From Saprospiraceae bacterium (GTDB lineage Bacteria > Bacteroidota > Bacteroidia > Chitinophagales > Saprospiraceae): a stretch of 64,000 bases of DNA. This document shows, piece by piece, positions 27,431 through 37,048 of the stretch (its first letter is position 1; every line of letters starts with the position of its first letter). Both the position numbers and the translations under genes were made by a program. The notes beneath the pieces are model-generated. The model searched no databases, was not told where the DNA came from, and saw nothing but the letters and a program-made list of their open reading frames with translations. Location of the stretch: contig JADJRO010000001.1 in the NCBI GenBank assembly GCA_016712145.1, positions 2,418,501 to 2,482,500 on the forward strand, in the 5' to 3' direction.

Positions 27431-28819
27431 ATGATTCGAAAACCACGGGCTGCAAATTATGATTGGATTACACTGGGAATTTATTTCAGCTTAATAATTA
27501 TTGGTTGGCTTTCAATTTATTCCGTTACCTATTCTCAAAATATTAATCGGGATTTATTTGATTTGTCTGTGCCAATTACCAAACAATCATTATACATTGG
27601 CATCGCTTTAATACTTTTTTTTATAAGTCAATGGATTGATGAAAAATTTTGGCACACCTTTGCTTATATCATTTATGGATTTGGACTTTTTCTATTACTT
27701 ATTGTACTAATATTTGGTGTAGAGGTTAAAGGCGCCAAAGCCTGGTTAAATGTAGCTGGACTTTCACTTCAACCTGCTGAAATTGCTAAATTTGGAACCG
27801 CACTGGCTTTAAGTTCGTATCTCAGTTATTTCAAAACAAATCTTAAACAAGTCAATTACCAATTAATTTCCTTTGGAATTATTTTCGCACCGGTATTTTT
27901 TATTCTACTCCAACCAGATGCCGGCTCTGCTTTGACATTTCTTTCATTTTTTGTCTTGCTTTTTATTGAAGGACTCAATGAATTTTATTATTTAATTATA
28001 GTATTGTTTTTTGCAGTATTTATTTTTTCCTTTTTATTTCCCATTCCGTTTATATTATTGGGCTTATTGCTTTTATCGCTTTTGTTATGTTGGTATTATT
28101 TTAAACCCTTTAAATTTCAGTGGATCGTATTTCTACTTTTTATTTCCGGTTTAATTGGACTTAACTTTATAATTCCACTTTATCAGGTTTTATTAATTGC
28201 CGGAGCCTTACTATTTGTTTCTCTAATTTACTTATGGAAATCAAAAGAAGAACGTCTGAGTTTGATCGTAGCATTTGGCTTTGGCATACTTGCCTTGTTT
28301 AGTTATACTTCTATAAATTTTTTCAATGGATTGGAACCACACCAACAAGAGCGGATCAAAGTTTGGCTGACCCCATCTCAATGTGACCCCAGAGGATCCC
28401 TTTACAACATCTTGCAATCCAAAGTAGCAATTGGTGCCGGTGGATTTTTTGGCAAAGGCTACTTAAATGGAAATATGACCAAACTAAAATTTGTTCCGGA
28501 ACAATCTACAGACTTTATTTTTTCATCCATCGGAGAAGAACAAGGGTTTTTAGGTTCGTTAACGGTCATCATCCTTTTTTTTATTTTAATTTTTCGAATC
28601 ATTCTGATGAGTCAGCGAAGCGAAAAAAAGTTTTTTTCAAATTATGCTTTGTGTGTAGCGGGTCTATTGTTTATTCACGTGCTCATTAATATAGGAATGA
28701 CCATGGGTCTGGTGCCCATCATCGGGATTCCATTGCCTTTCATAAGTAAAGGAGGATCGGCCCTTATTGGGTTTTCGCTGATGATCGGTGTTTTATTAAA
28801 AATGCAAAGAAAAGCTTAA
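27431..28819 (+). CDS. rodA: RodA/FtsW-family peptidoglycan glycosyltransferase
   Basis: A 462-residue SEDS-family membrane protein with at least ten hydrophobic helices. Family marks include GVEVKGAKAWLNVAGLSLQPAEIAKFG, LLQPDAGSALTF, FVPEQSTDFIFSSIGEEQGF and GIPLPFISKGGSALIGF near the C-terminus. SEDS proteins polymerise lipid II with a partner class B penicillin-binding protein. RodA rather than FtsW is chosen because no division genes are nearby. It stops exactly where tgt begins, in the secA transcript. Confidence 0.9.
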   Translation: MIRKPRAANYDWITLGIYFSLIIIGWLSIYSVTYSQNINRDLFDLSVPITKQSLYIGIALILFFISQWIDEKFWHTFAYIIYGFGLFLLLIVLIFGVEVKGAKAWLNVAGLSLQPAEIAKFGTALALSSYLSYFKTNLKQVNYQLISFGIIFAPVFFILLQPDAGSALTFLSFFVLLFIEGLNEFYYLIIVLFFAVFIFSFLFPIPFILLGLLLLSLLLCWYYFKPFKFQWIVFLLFISGLIGLNFIIPLYQVLLIAGALLFVSLIYLWKSKEERLSLIVAFGFGILALFSYTSINFFNGLEPHQQERIKVWLTPSQCDPRGSLYNILQSKVAIGAGGFFGKGYLNGNMTKLKFVPEQSTDFIFSSIGEEQGFLGSLTVIILFFILIFRIILMSQRSEKKFFSNYALCVAGLLFIHVLINIGMTMGLVPIIGIPLPFISKGGSALIGFSLMIGVLLKMQRKA

Positions 28820-29956
28820 ATGAAATCTCGCTTTGAGCTGATTGCTACAGATACAAATTGCCAGGCTCGCGCTGGAAGCTTCTATACAGATCATGGTATA
28901 ATCGAAACACCAATCTTTATGCCGGTTGGAACATCGGCTACTGTAAAAGCGGTTCACCAAACTGAATTAAAGCATGCAGTAAAAGCACAAATTATACTTG
29001 GAAATACCTACCATCTTTATTTGCGTCCTGGAACTGAAATTATTGAAAAAGCAGGAGGTTTGCATGGATTTATGAATTGGGATAAACCCTTGCTTACAGA
29101 CAGCGGAGGGTATCAGGTCTTTTCATTAAGCGCCAATCGAAAAATAAAAGAAGAAGGAGTGCTATTTTCTTCACACATCGATGGTTCCAAGCATTTATTT
29201 ACACCTGCCAGTGTGGTTGATATCCAACGCAGTTTAGGTTCAGACATTATGATGGCATTAGATGAATGTCCTCCTTATCCCTCCGAACGGGATTATGCGC
29301 GACGTTCGATGAATATTACACATCGTTGGCTGGAAGCAGGCATTAATCATTTTGAAAAAACAAATTCTTTATACGGACACGATCAATGTTATGTACCCAT
29401 ATCACAAGGTTCCGTTTATGAAGACCTTCGCATTGAATCAATCCAGGCAATTAGGCAATACAACAATCCGATTTACGCAATTGGCGGATTGAGTGTTGGC
29501 GAACCAGAAGAAGAATTGAATCGACTGGTAGCGATTTGTTGTCAACACATGCCGGTGCAAAGTGCCCGCTATTTGATGGGAGTTGGAACGCCTCAAAATT
29601 TATTGAATTCTATCGAACGGGGTATCGACTTTTTTGATTGCGTTTTGCCTACACGCAACGCCCGTCATGGAATCATCTACACTAGTAATGGCATTATTCA
29701 TATCCGAAATTTAAAATGGAAAGATGATTTCAGTCCTATTGATGCAAAGCTGGATCTTGAAACCAGCCAACAACACAGTAAATCGTATCTTAGACATTTA
29801 ATTATGTCAAACGAAATATTGGGAGCTCAATTGGCAAGCTTGCAAAATTTGCGATTTTATTTGTGGTTGATGGAAGAATCCAGAAATCAAATTTTAAAAA
29901 ATAATTTTAAACATTGGAAAGATCAAATTCTTCCTGTAATTAGTTCTAGATGCTGA
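28820..29956 (+). CDS. tgt: tRNA-guanine transglycosylase
   Basis: A 378-residue enzyme that exchanges guanine-34 in certain tRNAs for the queuosine precursor. Marks: PVGTSATVKAV at the start, DSGGYQVFSL near residue 93, DECPPYPS near 148, GGLSVGEP, and the nucleophile region FDCVLPTRNARHG near 272. The zinc ligands of the E. coli enzyme (CxCxxC) are absent: the matching segment reads LDLETSQQHSKSYLRHL. I believe the same loss is common in Bacteroidota. The ATG directly follows the rodA stop. Confidence 0.93.
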   Translation: MKSRFELIATDTNCQARAGSFYTDHGIIETPIFMPVGTSATVKAVHQTELKHAVKAQIILGNTYHLYLRPGTEIIEKAGGLHGFMNWDKPLLTDSGGYQVFSLSANRKIKEEGVLFSSHIDGSKHLFTPASVVDIQRSLGSDIMMALDECPPYPSERDYARRSMNITHRWLEAGINHFEKTNSLYGHDQCYVPISQGSVYEDLRIESIQAIRQYNNPIYAIGGLSVGEPEEELNRLVAICCQHMPVQSARYLMGVGTPQNLLNSIERGIDFFDCVLPTRNARHGIIYTSNGIIHIRNLKWKDDFSPIDAKLDLETSQQHSKSYLRHLIMSNEILGAQLASLQNLRFYLWLMEESRNQILKNNFKHWKDQILPVISSRC

Positions 29957-31059
29957 TGTGGGATTTGTTGCGACTTAAAATTGTAGACCGTTACATTATT
30001 GGAAAATATGTAAGGACTTTTTTATTTATCATGTTGATGTTTTCATTATTATCAGTTGTTTTTGATGTAAGTGAACGCATCGATAAATTTATTTCAAGAG
30101 GTTTAAGTTTTTGGGAAGTGAGTTCACAATATTATTTCAATTTCCTTCCCTGGATTAATTCACTTTTATTTCCTTTGTATGCACTAATTACAGTTATTTT
30201 TTTTACCTCAAGAATGGCCGGACAAACAGAAATTATTCCTTTGTTTAGTTCCGGAGTTTCTTTTAAGCGTTTGCTAAAACCATTTTTATTGGCCGGTGCA
30301 ATTTTTACAACCATACATTTGATAGGAAATCATTATTACGTTCCAAAATCAAATAAAGTATTGCGTGATTTTGATAACAAGTACATACGACCTGGAAATA
30401 TTAAATCCAGAGACCGAAACATTCATTTTTTTATTGGTCCACATGTAGGCGCTTATTTGCGATATTATCAAGGAGCTGATAGCAGTGGAATTGATTTTCA
30501 AATGGAGAAATTTGAAAAAGAAAAAATTATACAAACCCTTGAAGCAAAAACCATCAAGTGGAAAAGTGAACCCAATATTTGGACTTTAAAAGACATTACC
30601 ATCCGGAATTTTGGGGATAGTACAGAAAATATTGAGGTAAAAACGGGCGTTTCTATAGATACCGCACTCAATTTACATCCGGAAGACTTTGTTTTTATAT
30701 CCAATCAAAAAGACATGATGACAACTTCCGAATTGGGACGTTTTATTAAAAGAGAAAAGCTAAAAGGTTCCGGAATCAGCAAATTATACGAAGTGGAACG
30801 CCAACGCCGTACCGCTGATCCGATTACTACTCTGATTTTAACTTTTATTGGGGCATGTATTGCAACCCGGAAAGTTAGAGGCGGAATGGGATTACATCTG
30901 GCTGCAGGCATCATTCTAGGGGTCGTTTACATCTTTTTGTCGAAAATGTCCCTCACTTTTGCCAATAATGACCTGCTTCCTCCCATATTTGCAATCTGGT
31001 TACCCAATTTCGTATTTCTGGCGATTGCGGCTTATCTAATGGGAAAAGCCCAGCAATAA
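29950..31059 (+). CDS. LptF/LptG-family permease
   Basis: A 369-residue YjgP/YjgQ-family protein, a membrane subunit of the ABC system that extracts LPS from the inner membrane. Three helices open it (TFLFIMLMFSLLSVVFDV, WINSLLFPLYALITVIFF, LLKPFLLAGAIFTTIHLIG). A periplasmic beta-jellyroll spans about 130-265, and three helices close it (GMGLHLAAGIILGVVYIFLS, FAIWLPNFVFLAIAAYL). The second ATG at 29956 is an alternative start. It overlaps the tgt end by seven bases. Which of LptF and LptG it is cannot be decided here. Confidence 0.88.
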   Translation: MLMWDLLRLKIVDRYIIGKYVRTFLFIMLMFSLLSVVFDVSERIDKFISRGLSFWEVSSQYYFNFLPWINSLLFPLYALITVIFFTSRMAGQTEIIPLFSSGVSFKRLLKPFLLAGAIFTTIHLIGNHYYVPKSNKVLRDFDNKYIRPGNIKSRDRNIHFFIGPHVGAYLRYYQGADSSGIDFQMEKFEKEKIIQTLEAKTIKWKSEPNIWTLKDITIRNFGDSTENIEVKTGVSIDTALNLHPEDFVFISNQKDMMTTSELGRFIKREKLKGSGISKLYEVERQRRTADPITTLILTFIGACIATRKVRGGMGLHLAAGIILGVVYIFLSKMSLTFANNDLLPPIFAIWLPNFVFLAIAAYLMGKAQQ

Positions 31060-31210
31060 ATCGCTTGTTTCATTTTTTATTGAACGGATGATAAAATGTA
31101 AGAATTTTTAAAATAATTGATTTTCAATTAATTATGCAATTTTTATACAATTTATCAAAATTTTAACAAGTTTTGTTTAAGTAAAATTTCATTTTTATTA
31201 AACAAAATAA

Positions 31211-31218
31211 TAAATTTG
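31211..31218 (+). promoter_or_regulatory. Bacteroidota -7 box for sigma gene
   Basis: TAAATTTG fits TANNTTTG and lies 17 bases before the ATG at 31236, the expected distance for a leader of about 10 bases. The surrounding 170 bases are very AT-rich. Confidence 0.5.
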
Positions 31219-31235
31219 TAGAGAAAATAGTAGAT

Positions 31236-31772
31236 ATGTCGACTGTAGAGTTTTATAATTTGTTGGATAAGCAGACCCAAACCCTTCAGAATTTTGCTTA
31301 TAGTCTAACCAAAGATTCAGAAGATGCCAAAGATCTTTGTCAGGAAACCGCATTCCGGGCATTGTCAAATAAAGATAAATTTCAACCCGGTACCAATTTT
31401 AAAGCCTGGTTAATTACCATTATGAAGAATATCTTCATTAATAATTATCGCCGGAAAGTGAAAGGGGGTGTTATTAATGATCATAGCGATAATCAATACT
31501 ATCTCAACTCAATCAATAACTCTGTTTTAAACAGAGCTGACTCTGATATTATGATGAAGGAGTTAAATGGTATGGTAGAAAGTCTGGACGATAGTTTGAA
31601 AATCCCATTCCTTCGCTATTATCACGGTTATAAATATCAGGAAATTGCTGATGAACTCAAATTACCGCTTGGTACCGTAAAAAGTCGTATTTTCTTTGCC
31701 CGTAAAGCCCTTAAAAATATGATCGCAGGTCATTATGCAATTTATGAGGACATTGCTGCTTTGGAAAATTAG
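31236..31772 (+). CDS. RpoE-like ECF sigma factor
   Basis: A 178-residue sigma factor. Region 2 is canonical: FAYSLTKDSEDAKDLCQETAFRAL followed by FKAWLITIMKNIFINNYRR. Region 4 reads SLKIPFLRYYHGYKYQEIADEL and PLGTVKSRIFFARKAL, a good helix-turn-helix. No anti-sigma gene follows; octamer arrays occupy the 620 bases downstream. Sigma factors of this length without a coupled anti-sigma are frequent housekeeping ECFs in Bacteroidota. Targets are unknown. Confidence 0.92.
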   Translation: MSTVEFYNLLDKQTQTLQNFAYSLTKDSEDAKDLCQETAFRALSNKDKFQPGTNFKAWLITIMKNIFINNYRRKVKGGVINDHSDNQYYLNSINNSVLNRADSDIMMKELNGMVESLDDSLKIPFLRYYHGYKYQEIADELKLPLGTVKSRIFFARKALKNMIAGHYAIYEDIAALEN

Positions 31773-31822
31773 AATCCTTATAGCTGATTTCTAAATAGTT
31801 CAAAAATTATTACCATGGTTGA

Positions 31823-31936
31823 CTTGCAGCATTGCAAGATTGCAGCATTATAACTTTGCAAGATTGAAACATTGTAACATTGTAACATTGCAACATTGTA
31901 ACATTGCAGCATTGCAACATTGAAAGATTGCAGCAT
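31823..31936. repeat. Octamer array 1 (AACATTGC-type units)
   Basis: Roughly fourteen imperfect 8-base units related to AACATTGC, with T/C and A/G variants and some GATTGCAG-type units, begin about 50 bases after the sigma factor stop. The same octamer, in the same orientation, makes array 2 at 32286-32389. Confidence 0.8.
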
Positions 31937-32285
31937 TTCTCAATAGCCTTCCTTTCTATAGACTTTTTTTCTAATGACTTCTTCGCAATAAACTTCCCTC
32001 CTTTTGTCTGAATCAGGATTTACAGGATTTTTGGATTAAAGAGATTGAAACATCGCAAGATTGCAGCATTTCTCTATAGACTTCCTTTCTAAAGACTCCT
32101 TTCTATAACATTGGTATTTGTTTATAAAAAACAGTTACCGAAGGCGTCCCCGCCGAGGTTTGAATGCAGTTTAATTGAATATCAAATTTGGATTTGAAAT
32201 TAATTATGTTCAATGAATCGAACACTTTTTATTTGGAGTGAACCACCGCAAATTTATATTTACCATTTAAATAATTTAATCTTTG
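31937..32285. other. Spacer between octamer arrays with dispersed repeat words
   Basis: About 350 bases without a credible gene. It holds CTGAATCAGGATTTACAGGA at 32007-32026, a word I associate with dispersed repeats in several bacterial genomes, and two imperfect copies of a GATTGCAGCATTTCTC..CTTCCTTTCTA segment (near 31927 and 32059). A frame at 32213-32549 only reads the repeats. Confidence 0.5.
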
Positions 32286-32389
32286 CATTGCAACATTCTA
32301 GAATTGCAGTATTGCAACATTGTACCATTGCAACATTGCAGCATTGCAACATTGTACCATTGCAACATTGCAACATTGCAGCATTGCAA
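32286..32389. repeat. Octamer array 2 (CATTGCAA units, 13 copies)
   Basis: Thirteen consecutive 8-base units of CATTGCAA type (variants CATTGTAC, CATTGCAG) end 7 bases before the stop of tmk. A four-unit block of 32 bases is itself repeated twice with one or two changes, so the array grew by blocks. Confidence 0.85.
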
Positions 32390-32395
32390 GATTTC

Positions 32396-33016
32396 CTACA
32401 ATCTCCTCACCTCCTCCCAAACATCCTCAGCAATAGCATCAATCGATTGGGTACCATCCAAAATAACAAGATGCTCTTGTTCCTTTAAAAGTGTAATAAC
32501 TTCAAAATACATATCCCGTACCCGCTTAAGGTTTTCCATCGTTTCATAACGTTCTAAGAAAGCTCTGGAATTTTGCAATCGTTCAAAACTTAATTCAACA
32601 GGAATATCAATATAGATATGTATGGTAGGTTTCGCTAATTCTACACAAAGCGCATTGGCATTCATTACCCAATCCAATGGAACCAAACTTCCTTGATAGG
32701 CATAGGATGATAAATAATACCGGTCGCAGATGACAGTAATTCCTTTTTCCAGATTAGCCAGTATTCCTTCCTCATGATTTATAACATGGTCCAAACGATC
32801 AGCTACAAATAATGCTGCAATCGTTCGATCGTCTGCATCAAGCTTGTGTGCAAAAATATCACGGATCATTTTTCCAATAGGGCGTGTACTTGGCTCAGCC
32901 GTTAAGTGTACTGTATCTCCCTGCTGAATCAATCGATCTGCCAATCGTTTCGCCTGGGTACTTTTGCCACAACCATCGATTCCTTCAAAAGCAATAAACT
33001 TTGGTTTTTTAATCAT
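32396..33016 (-). CDS. tmk: Thymidylate kinase
   Basis: A 206-residue dTMP kinase, essential for dTTP synthesis. P-loop FEGIDGCGKSTQAKRL at about 9-24, the DRYYLSSYAYQG motif near 96-107 and the LID region near RLQNSRAFLERYE (about 145-157) are all present. Length is normal. The gene is monocistronic, with a -7 box at 33022-33029 just upstream and octamer array 2 touching its 3' end. Confidence 0.96.
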   Translation of the reverse strand: MIKKPKFIAFEGIDGCGKSTQAKRLADRLIQQGDTVHLTAEPSTRPIGKMIRDIFAHKLDADDRTIAALFVADRLDHVINHEEGILANLEKGITVICDRYYLSSYAYQGSLVPLDWVMNANALCVELAKPTIHIYIDIPVELSFERLQNSRAFLERYETMENLKRVRDMYFEVITLLKEQEHLVILDGTQSIDAIAEDVWEEVRRL

Positions 33017-33021
33017 TTCAA

Positions 33022-33029
33022 GACAAAAA
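33022..33029 (-). promoter_or_regulatory. Bacteroidota -7 box for tmk
   Basis: The minus strand reads TATTTTTG (TANNTTTG), 6 bases before the start codon at 33016, so the leader would be minimal. Confidence 0.4.
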
Positions 33030-33079
33030 TAAAATATTACGTCTGGTTTAAAGTGTTTTTCAATAATCAGCTAAAAAAC

Positions 33080-33110
33080 AAAAGCCATCGGTTTGTTGCC
33101 GATGGCTTTT
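33080..33110 (-). terminator. Rho-independent terminator of the Omp28-like gene
   Basis: A perfect 12-bp stem (AAAAGCCATCGG with CCGATGGCTTTT) and 7-base loop. On the minus strand it is followed by TGTTTTTT. It lies 29 bases after the stop of the Omp28-like gene. Confidence 0.85.
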
Positions 33111-33138
33111 GGATAGTTATGTGTTTCTCTAAATATAA

Positions 33139-35196
33139 TTATTCGATCACAACAATTTTTTGATTAGCCTCTTGGTTTTTACCAACAACTTTAATGTGAT
33201 ACATTCCGGGTTTCCATCCGGATGTATTAACAAATAAAGAACCCAAATCTGTCTTTTCAGCATAAACCAATTTTCCAGTTTCATCTGCAACCAATACGCG
33301 GAGCAATTCATCGCGATTGAAAGAACTCATATTGATAAAAAAGTAAGAACTCGCAGGATTTGGATTTACACTGATTTCTTTTTTCTCAACTTTTTGATTG
33401 GTACCAACCACAAACACAAGATCTGCTGAATTGGATTGTAAAACGCTCTTATCACTTTCCTGTAACCAGGCAATCACTTCCAAATTAGCAAAATCTTCAA
33501 TGCTATGTTCTGTTGCTAAATTAATAATATTGGCTGTTTGCGCATCCAATGGCAATCGATACGCTCCTGGTACAGTCCAAGTTAAATTAATGGTTTTACT
33601 GGACTCTGCTGGCACTGCACCAACCAAAGAACCAGCAGAACTGGGTATTAATTTTTTCATTACATGGGGAAATTCAGTTTCTCCATTGGTTTTAACATTT
33701 TTTACCGTTTTCTTTTCTGCGATCGCAACATTCAAACGGGTCGTTGCAGTTATCGGTGCTATGGTTTGGATTTCGATGCTTACATCAATTTTTTGACCAT
33801 TTACAGTACCACTTGGATTGATTTGATAAAAAGCAGGAATTTCCTGCAATTCAGCAAATTGAGGAACAGTATAACCATTCGGATTAATATTGGTTGTTCC
33901 ATCTAAAAACAATGCAGGAATTGCATTTACGCCACCGTAATAATTTCCACGGTCACGTGCCTCTTGTGTGTAATAAGGATCTCCCGTTCCTGGAAAATAA
34001 TAATGATAGTTTAACTCAGTATACAATTCCGGAAAATTACTCTGCACCGCATGCATGGTTTCATTGCCTGGCTTACAAGGTGGACAGGTTGAAGAAGAAA
34101 AATTCTCATGCATTAATTTACGAGTTATTGATGTGTCATTCACATTTACAATCGTACGGATGGTATCATCAGCAATGGTTCCTGTTGGATTATCATTTAC
34201 CAAACTAATCCAGGATTTCACTGTATAGACTCCTTTTGTTGCGGAAGCCCAAACATCCGGATGGCTCACTTGAAAATCTGCTAAAGGAGCTGCATTCAAT
34301 CCGGTAATTTCTTTTGAAACACTTGGACCATTGTCTACATTGTAGTTATATACTACTTTTGAAACAATCGTTGATCCTGTATTGCGGAATGTTCCGTTTA
34401 CTGTCAATGGAAAATCTTTGGTCAGATAATATTTTTTAAAATCATGTTGTAACCCAAGGACATCTTCTTGCGATTGAGTACCCTGAATAAATTCAAAATA
34501 GGTATTATCATCAACTAAAAAGTTATTCAGATTATCACTTTTATAATCAGGAGATCCATCCACCATGACCGCGTAGTTTGCATCCACCTGAACGCCCAAA
34601 GTAATATTTGTTTTATCCTGACACACTGCACTGTTAAACACACATTGCGTCCTTTGATCTACTATATAAATTTTATTGGTGGTTTCTTCCAATACAACCG
34701 ATGCATAAATCCATCCAGCTTTTAGATTGGGTTCACTATAAGAATTGTATTGAATCCAAAATTGACGATTCGGTTTTGTTCCAAAAGTTTTGGTAACAAT
34801 GTAATCCCCGGTTGCACAACGCAATCCCCAAATGCATATAGAACTGTCAGGAATCAGTGCGCTTGGTAATGCAACATTATTAGAATCAACTTTTAAAGCT
34901 GTTTTAGTATTAAAAGTTACAACGCCACTGCTACTTGCTTTAAATTTAGTAACCAACGCTCCGTTAAAATAAAAGGTAATTGGCAAATTAATAACTGCAG
35001 TCCAGTTACCGGATGCCTGAGGACCCGTCATAATCGTAGTCCATCCCGTTGGCAATCCACCACCCGGAGGATACTCGTTGTCCTTGTTTAATTCACCTGG
35101 GTTTTTTCCAATTTTTGGATAAGGCAGGTAATAATATTGAGCTTCTACGATGCTCAAACAAAATAAAAATGTGAGAAAAAGGTAAAGTCGCTTCAT
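33139..35196 (-). CDS. Omp28-like thioredoxin-fold protein with T9SS sorting domain
   Basis: A 685-residue secreted protein with signal peptide (MKRLYLFLTFLFCLSIVEA). Residues about 30-230 form an N-terminal beta-rich domain, then an Omp28-type thioredoxin-like domain starts near 360 with HENFSSSTCPPCKPG, a CxxC pair near 370-373, and GVNAIPALFLDG with the cis-Pro typical of thioredoxin folds. A type A sorting domain (VNPNPASSYFFIN to the end, from about 608) directs it through T9SS. A redox role is possible, but Omp28 proteins have no proven enzymatic function. A clear promoter box and terminator make it monocistronic. Confidence 0.9.
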   Translation of the reverse strand: MKRLYLFLTFLFCLSIVEAQYYYLPYPKIGKNPGELNKDNEYPPGGGLPTGWTTIMTGPQASGNWTAVINLPITFYFNGALVTKFKASSSGVVTFNTKTALKVDSNNVALPSALIPDSSICIWGLRCATGDYIVTKTFGTKPNRQFWIQYNSYSEPNLKAGWIYASVVLEETTNKIYIVDQRTQCVFNSAVCQDKTNITLGVQVDANYAVMVDGSPDYKSDNLNNFLVDDNTYFEFIQGTQSQEDVLGLQHDFKKYYLTKDFPLTVNGTFRNTGSTIVSKVVYNYNVDNGPSVSKEITGLNAAPLADFQVSHPDVWASATKGVYTVKSWISLVNDNPTGTIADDTIRTIVNVNDTSITRKLMHENFSSSTCPPCKPGNETMHAVQSNFPELYTELNYHYYFPGTGDPYYTQEARDRGNYYGGVNAIPALFLDGTTNINPNGYTVPQFAELQEIPAFYQINPSGTVNGQKIDVSIEIQTIAPITATTRLNVAIAEKKTVKNVKTNGETEFPHVMKKLIPSSAGSLVGAVPAESSKTINLTWTVPGAYRLPLDAQTANIINLATEHSIEDFANLEVIAWLQESDKSVLQSNSADLVFVVGTNQKVEKKEISVNPNPASSYFFINMSSFNRDELLRVLVADETGKLVYAEKTDLGSLFVNTSGWKPGMYHIKVVGKNQEANQKIVVIE

Positions 35197-35212
35197 TTGA
35201 ATAAATTTTAGA

Positions 35213-35220
35213 CAAACATA
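35213..35220 (-). promoter_or_regulatory. Bacteroidota -7 box for the Omp28-like gene
   Basis: The minus strand reads TATGTTTG (TANNTTTG), 17 bases before the start codon at 35196. Confidence 0.5.
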
Positions 35221-35443
35221 ATAATTTTATAACTTAATTTATTCTCAATTTATTAACCGGATTGTTATTAACACATGTACATAAAATGTATTTATTATAA
35301 ATTGATATTCAATACAATTTACATTAATGGAAACTATAAAACTACTTACTCTAGGTTTAAAAATTATTATATACTAAATTTAATAACTGTAACTGATTGT
35401 TTATAAAAATGCGAAATCAAGGTAAACGGAGGCCTAAGCTTGC

Positions 35444-36994
35444 CTATAATTTTACTATTTTTCTATTAACAGATCTCCCTTTATAATCTGAAACATGCAT
35501 AAAGTAGAGAGCAGCTGGTAAATCTATTAAAGAAATAGACAGTTGGGATGTAGGCCTTTGCAAGGTTTGTGACTTCACTTTTTTTCCCAAGCCATCATAA
35601 ATGTCAATAATTAAATCAGGAAAAAGAGTGGTATCAGCATTGCTAAAATAAATCTCATCCGTTGTTGGGTTTGGATATATTTTGAATGTATTTGTCCAGT
35701 CATGCTTAGCAAGATAACTTAAACTGTCGCAAACACTATTGCTCACCGGACCTAATTGATAATTTGGCATGATTGGAAGTCCACCGATCATCCATGATTC
35801 CAAAATCAAGTCCCGCAGTTTAAATCTTGAGGATAAGCCTTTTTCATTTGGATTATTAATTACATGCAAATAAATATTACTTGAATAACAGCTTAAATAA
35901 ATTTTTCCATTATCTGCAAGAGCCATTTGATAAAATCCGGTAGTAAATACATCTTGGTAAAAGTAACCATCCCAAATACCTATCGTATCAATATAACCAG
36001 GCTTATTGATATGTTCTAAGTCATATTGCCAAATACGGGTATAATCATTCAGGTATAAAAATCTAGAATTTGGTGAAACAGCTATGCTGGCTAATTTAAT
36101 CTCAGGATTTACAAACGTTTTCAGTTGCAATGTATTTGATAATTTGCCAGAACATCGATCGAAATCAAACAATTGGATACCATAGTCAAAGCAGTACTTT
36201 ATAAATTTAGTTCCATCCGGACTGAAAATACTATTTCCGCTCCAGTCATATTTTCCGCCAACCTCACCATAATCCTGCGTAGCATGCAAATGCATCCCTG
36301 AAGGATCTAATAAATAAATATAATGTCTATTTGAATTATACTTTTCAAAAATAAGCCACCAATCCCGCCCATTGGCGTGCCTGCAATATGCTAAGTGAGC
36401 TTTATTGAAATTATCTTTCAATAGAAGCTTGTTCTTTTCTACTACCTTGAAATTATAATCCAAACTATCTTTTATAATTATAGATACTAATAGTTTGTCT
36501 GCTACTACAGATCTAATTTGGTCTCCCGGATCTCTATTATAGATTAATGATAAATGGACTAAAATATATTGATCGTCGTGTCCGGGTTTTGGCAACAAAA
36601 TATGATTAAATGCAGCAGGATAATACTCAGGACTAAAATCATTTCTAACTTCTCCTGGATTCAATTCGTCACCATTTTCAATAACTGCAAGGTCGCTGCC
36701 ATAAAGATTCAACCCCTCAGTAAATAATATTAACTGACCAAATTTATTACAAATTGATGTGTTAATAAGATCTGTTTTAGCATGAAATTCATTTCTTAAA
36801 AAAACTTGTTCTATTTGTTTCCCACTAAAATCCAAAGTAGTTATTCCAAATTTAGGATTCTTTCCCACATTATTATCATAACCAACAATCCATGTTTTAC
36901 TCTGATATTGTTGAAAAGATTCAATTGGCAATAATAAAATGGGTAATATTAATATAAATTTAAACTTGCTATTAAAATAAAATATTTCCTTCAT
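35444..36994 (-). CDS. T9SS propeller-like protein, paralogue 1
   Basis: A 516-residue protein with signal peptide (FKFILILPILLLPIESFQQ) and a C-terminal T9SS sorting domain (KIYPNPTTDEIYFSNAD and on, about 440-516). The middle reads as successive propeller blades: KTWIVGYDNN, CRHANGRDWWLIFEKYNS, NSIFSPDGTKFIKYCF, ASIAVSPNSRFLYLNDYTRIWQYDL, ALADNGKIYLSCY. This pattern is common in Bacteroidota secreted proteins that read like narrated log data; no enzyme motif is seen. It is highly similar to the gene at 39127-40680 and less so to the one at 37049-38563. Confidence 0.85.
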   Translation of the reverse strand: MKEIFYFNSKFKFILILPILLLPIESFQQYQSKTWIVGYDNNVGKNPKFGITTLDFSGKQIEQVFLRNEFHAKTDLINTSICNKFGQLILFTEGLNLYGSDLAVIENGDELNPGEVRNDFSPEYYPAAFNHILLPKPGHDDQYILVHLSLIYNRDPGDQIRSVVADKLLVSIIIKDSLDYNFKVVEKNKLLLKDNFNKAHLAYCRHANGRDWWLIFEKYNSNRHYIYLLDPSGMHLHATQDYGEVGGKYDWSGNSIFSPDGTKFIKYCFDYGIQLFDFDRCSGKLSNTLQLKTFVNPEIKLASIAVSPNSRFLYLNDYTRIWQYDLEHINKPGYIDTIGIWDGYFYQDVFTTGFYQMALADNGKIYLSCYSSNIYLHVINNPNEKGLSSRFKLRDLILESWMIGGLPIMPNYQLGPVSNSVCDSLSYLAKHDWTNTFKIYPNPTTDEIYFSNADTTLFPDLIIDIYDGLGKKVKSQTLQRPTSQLSISLIDLPAALYFMHVSDYKGRSVNRKIVKL

Positions 36995-37048
36995 TTTTTT
37001 ATAAGTATTCCAGAGAAAATAAATTATTCAAATTTAAGAGTTCATTTC

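Noticed and set aside
32213..32549. Plus-strand frames made of LQHCNIATLQHC-type repeats
   Set aside because: They only translate octamer array 2 and then run antisense into tmk.
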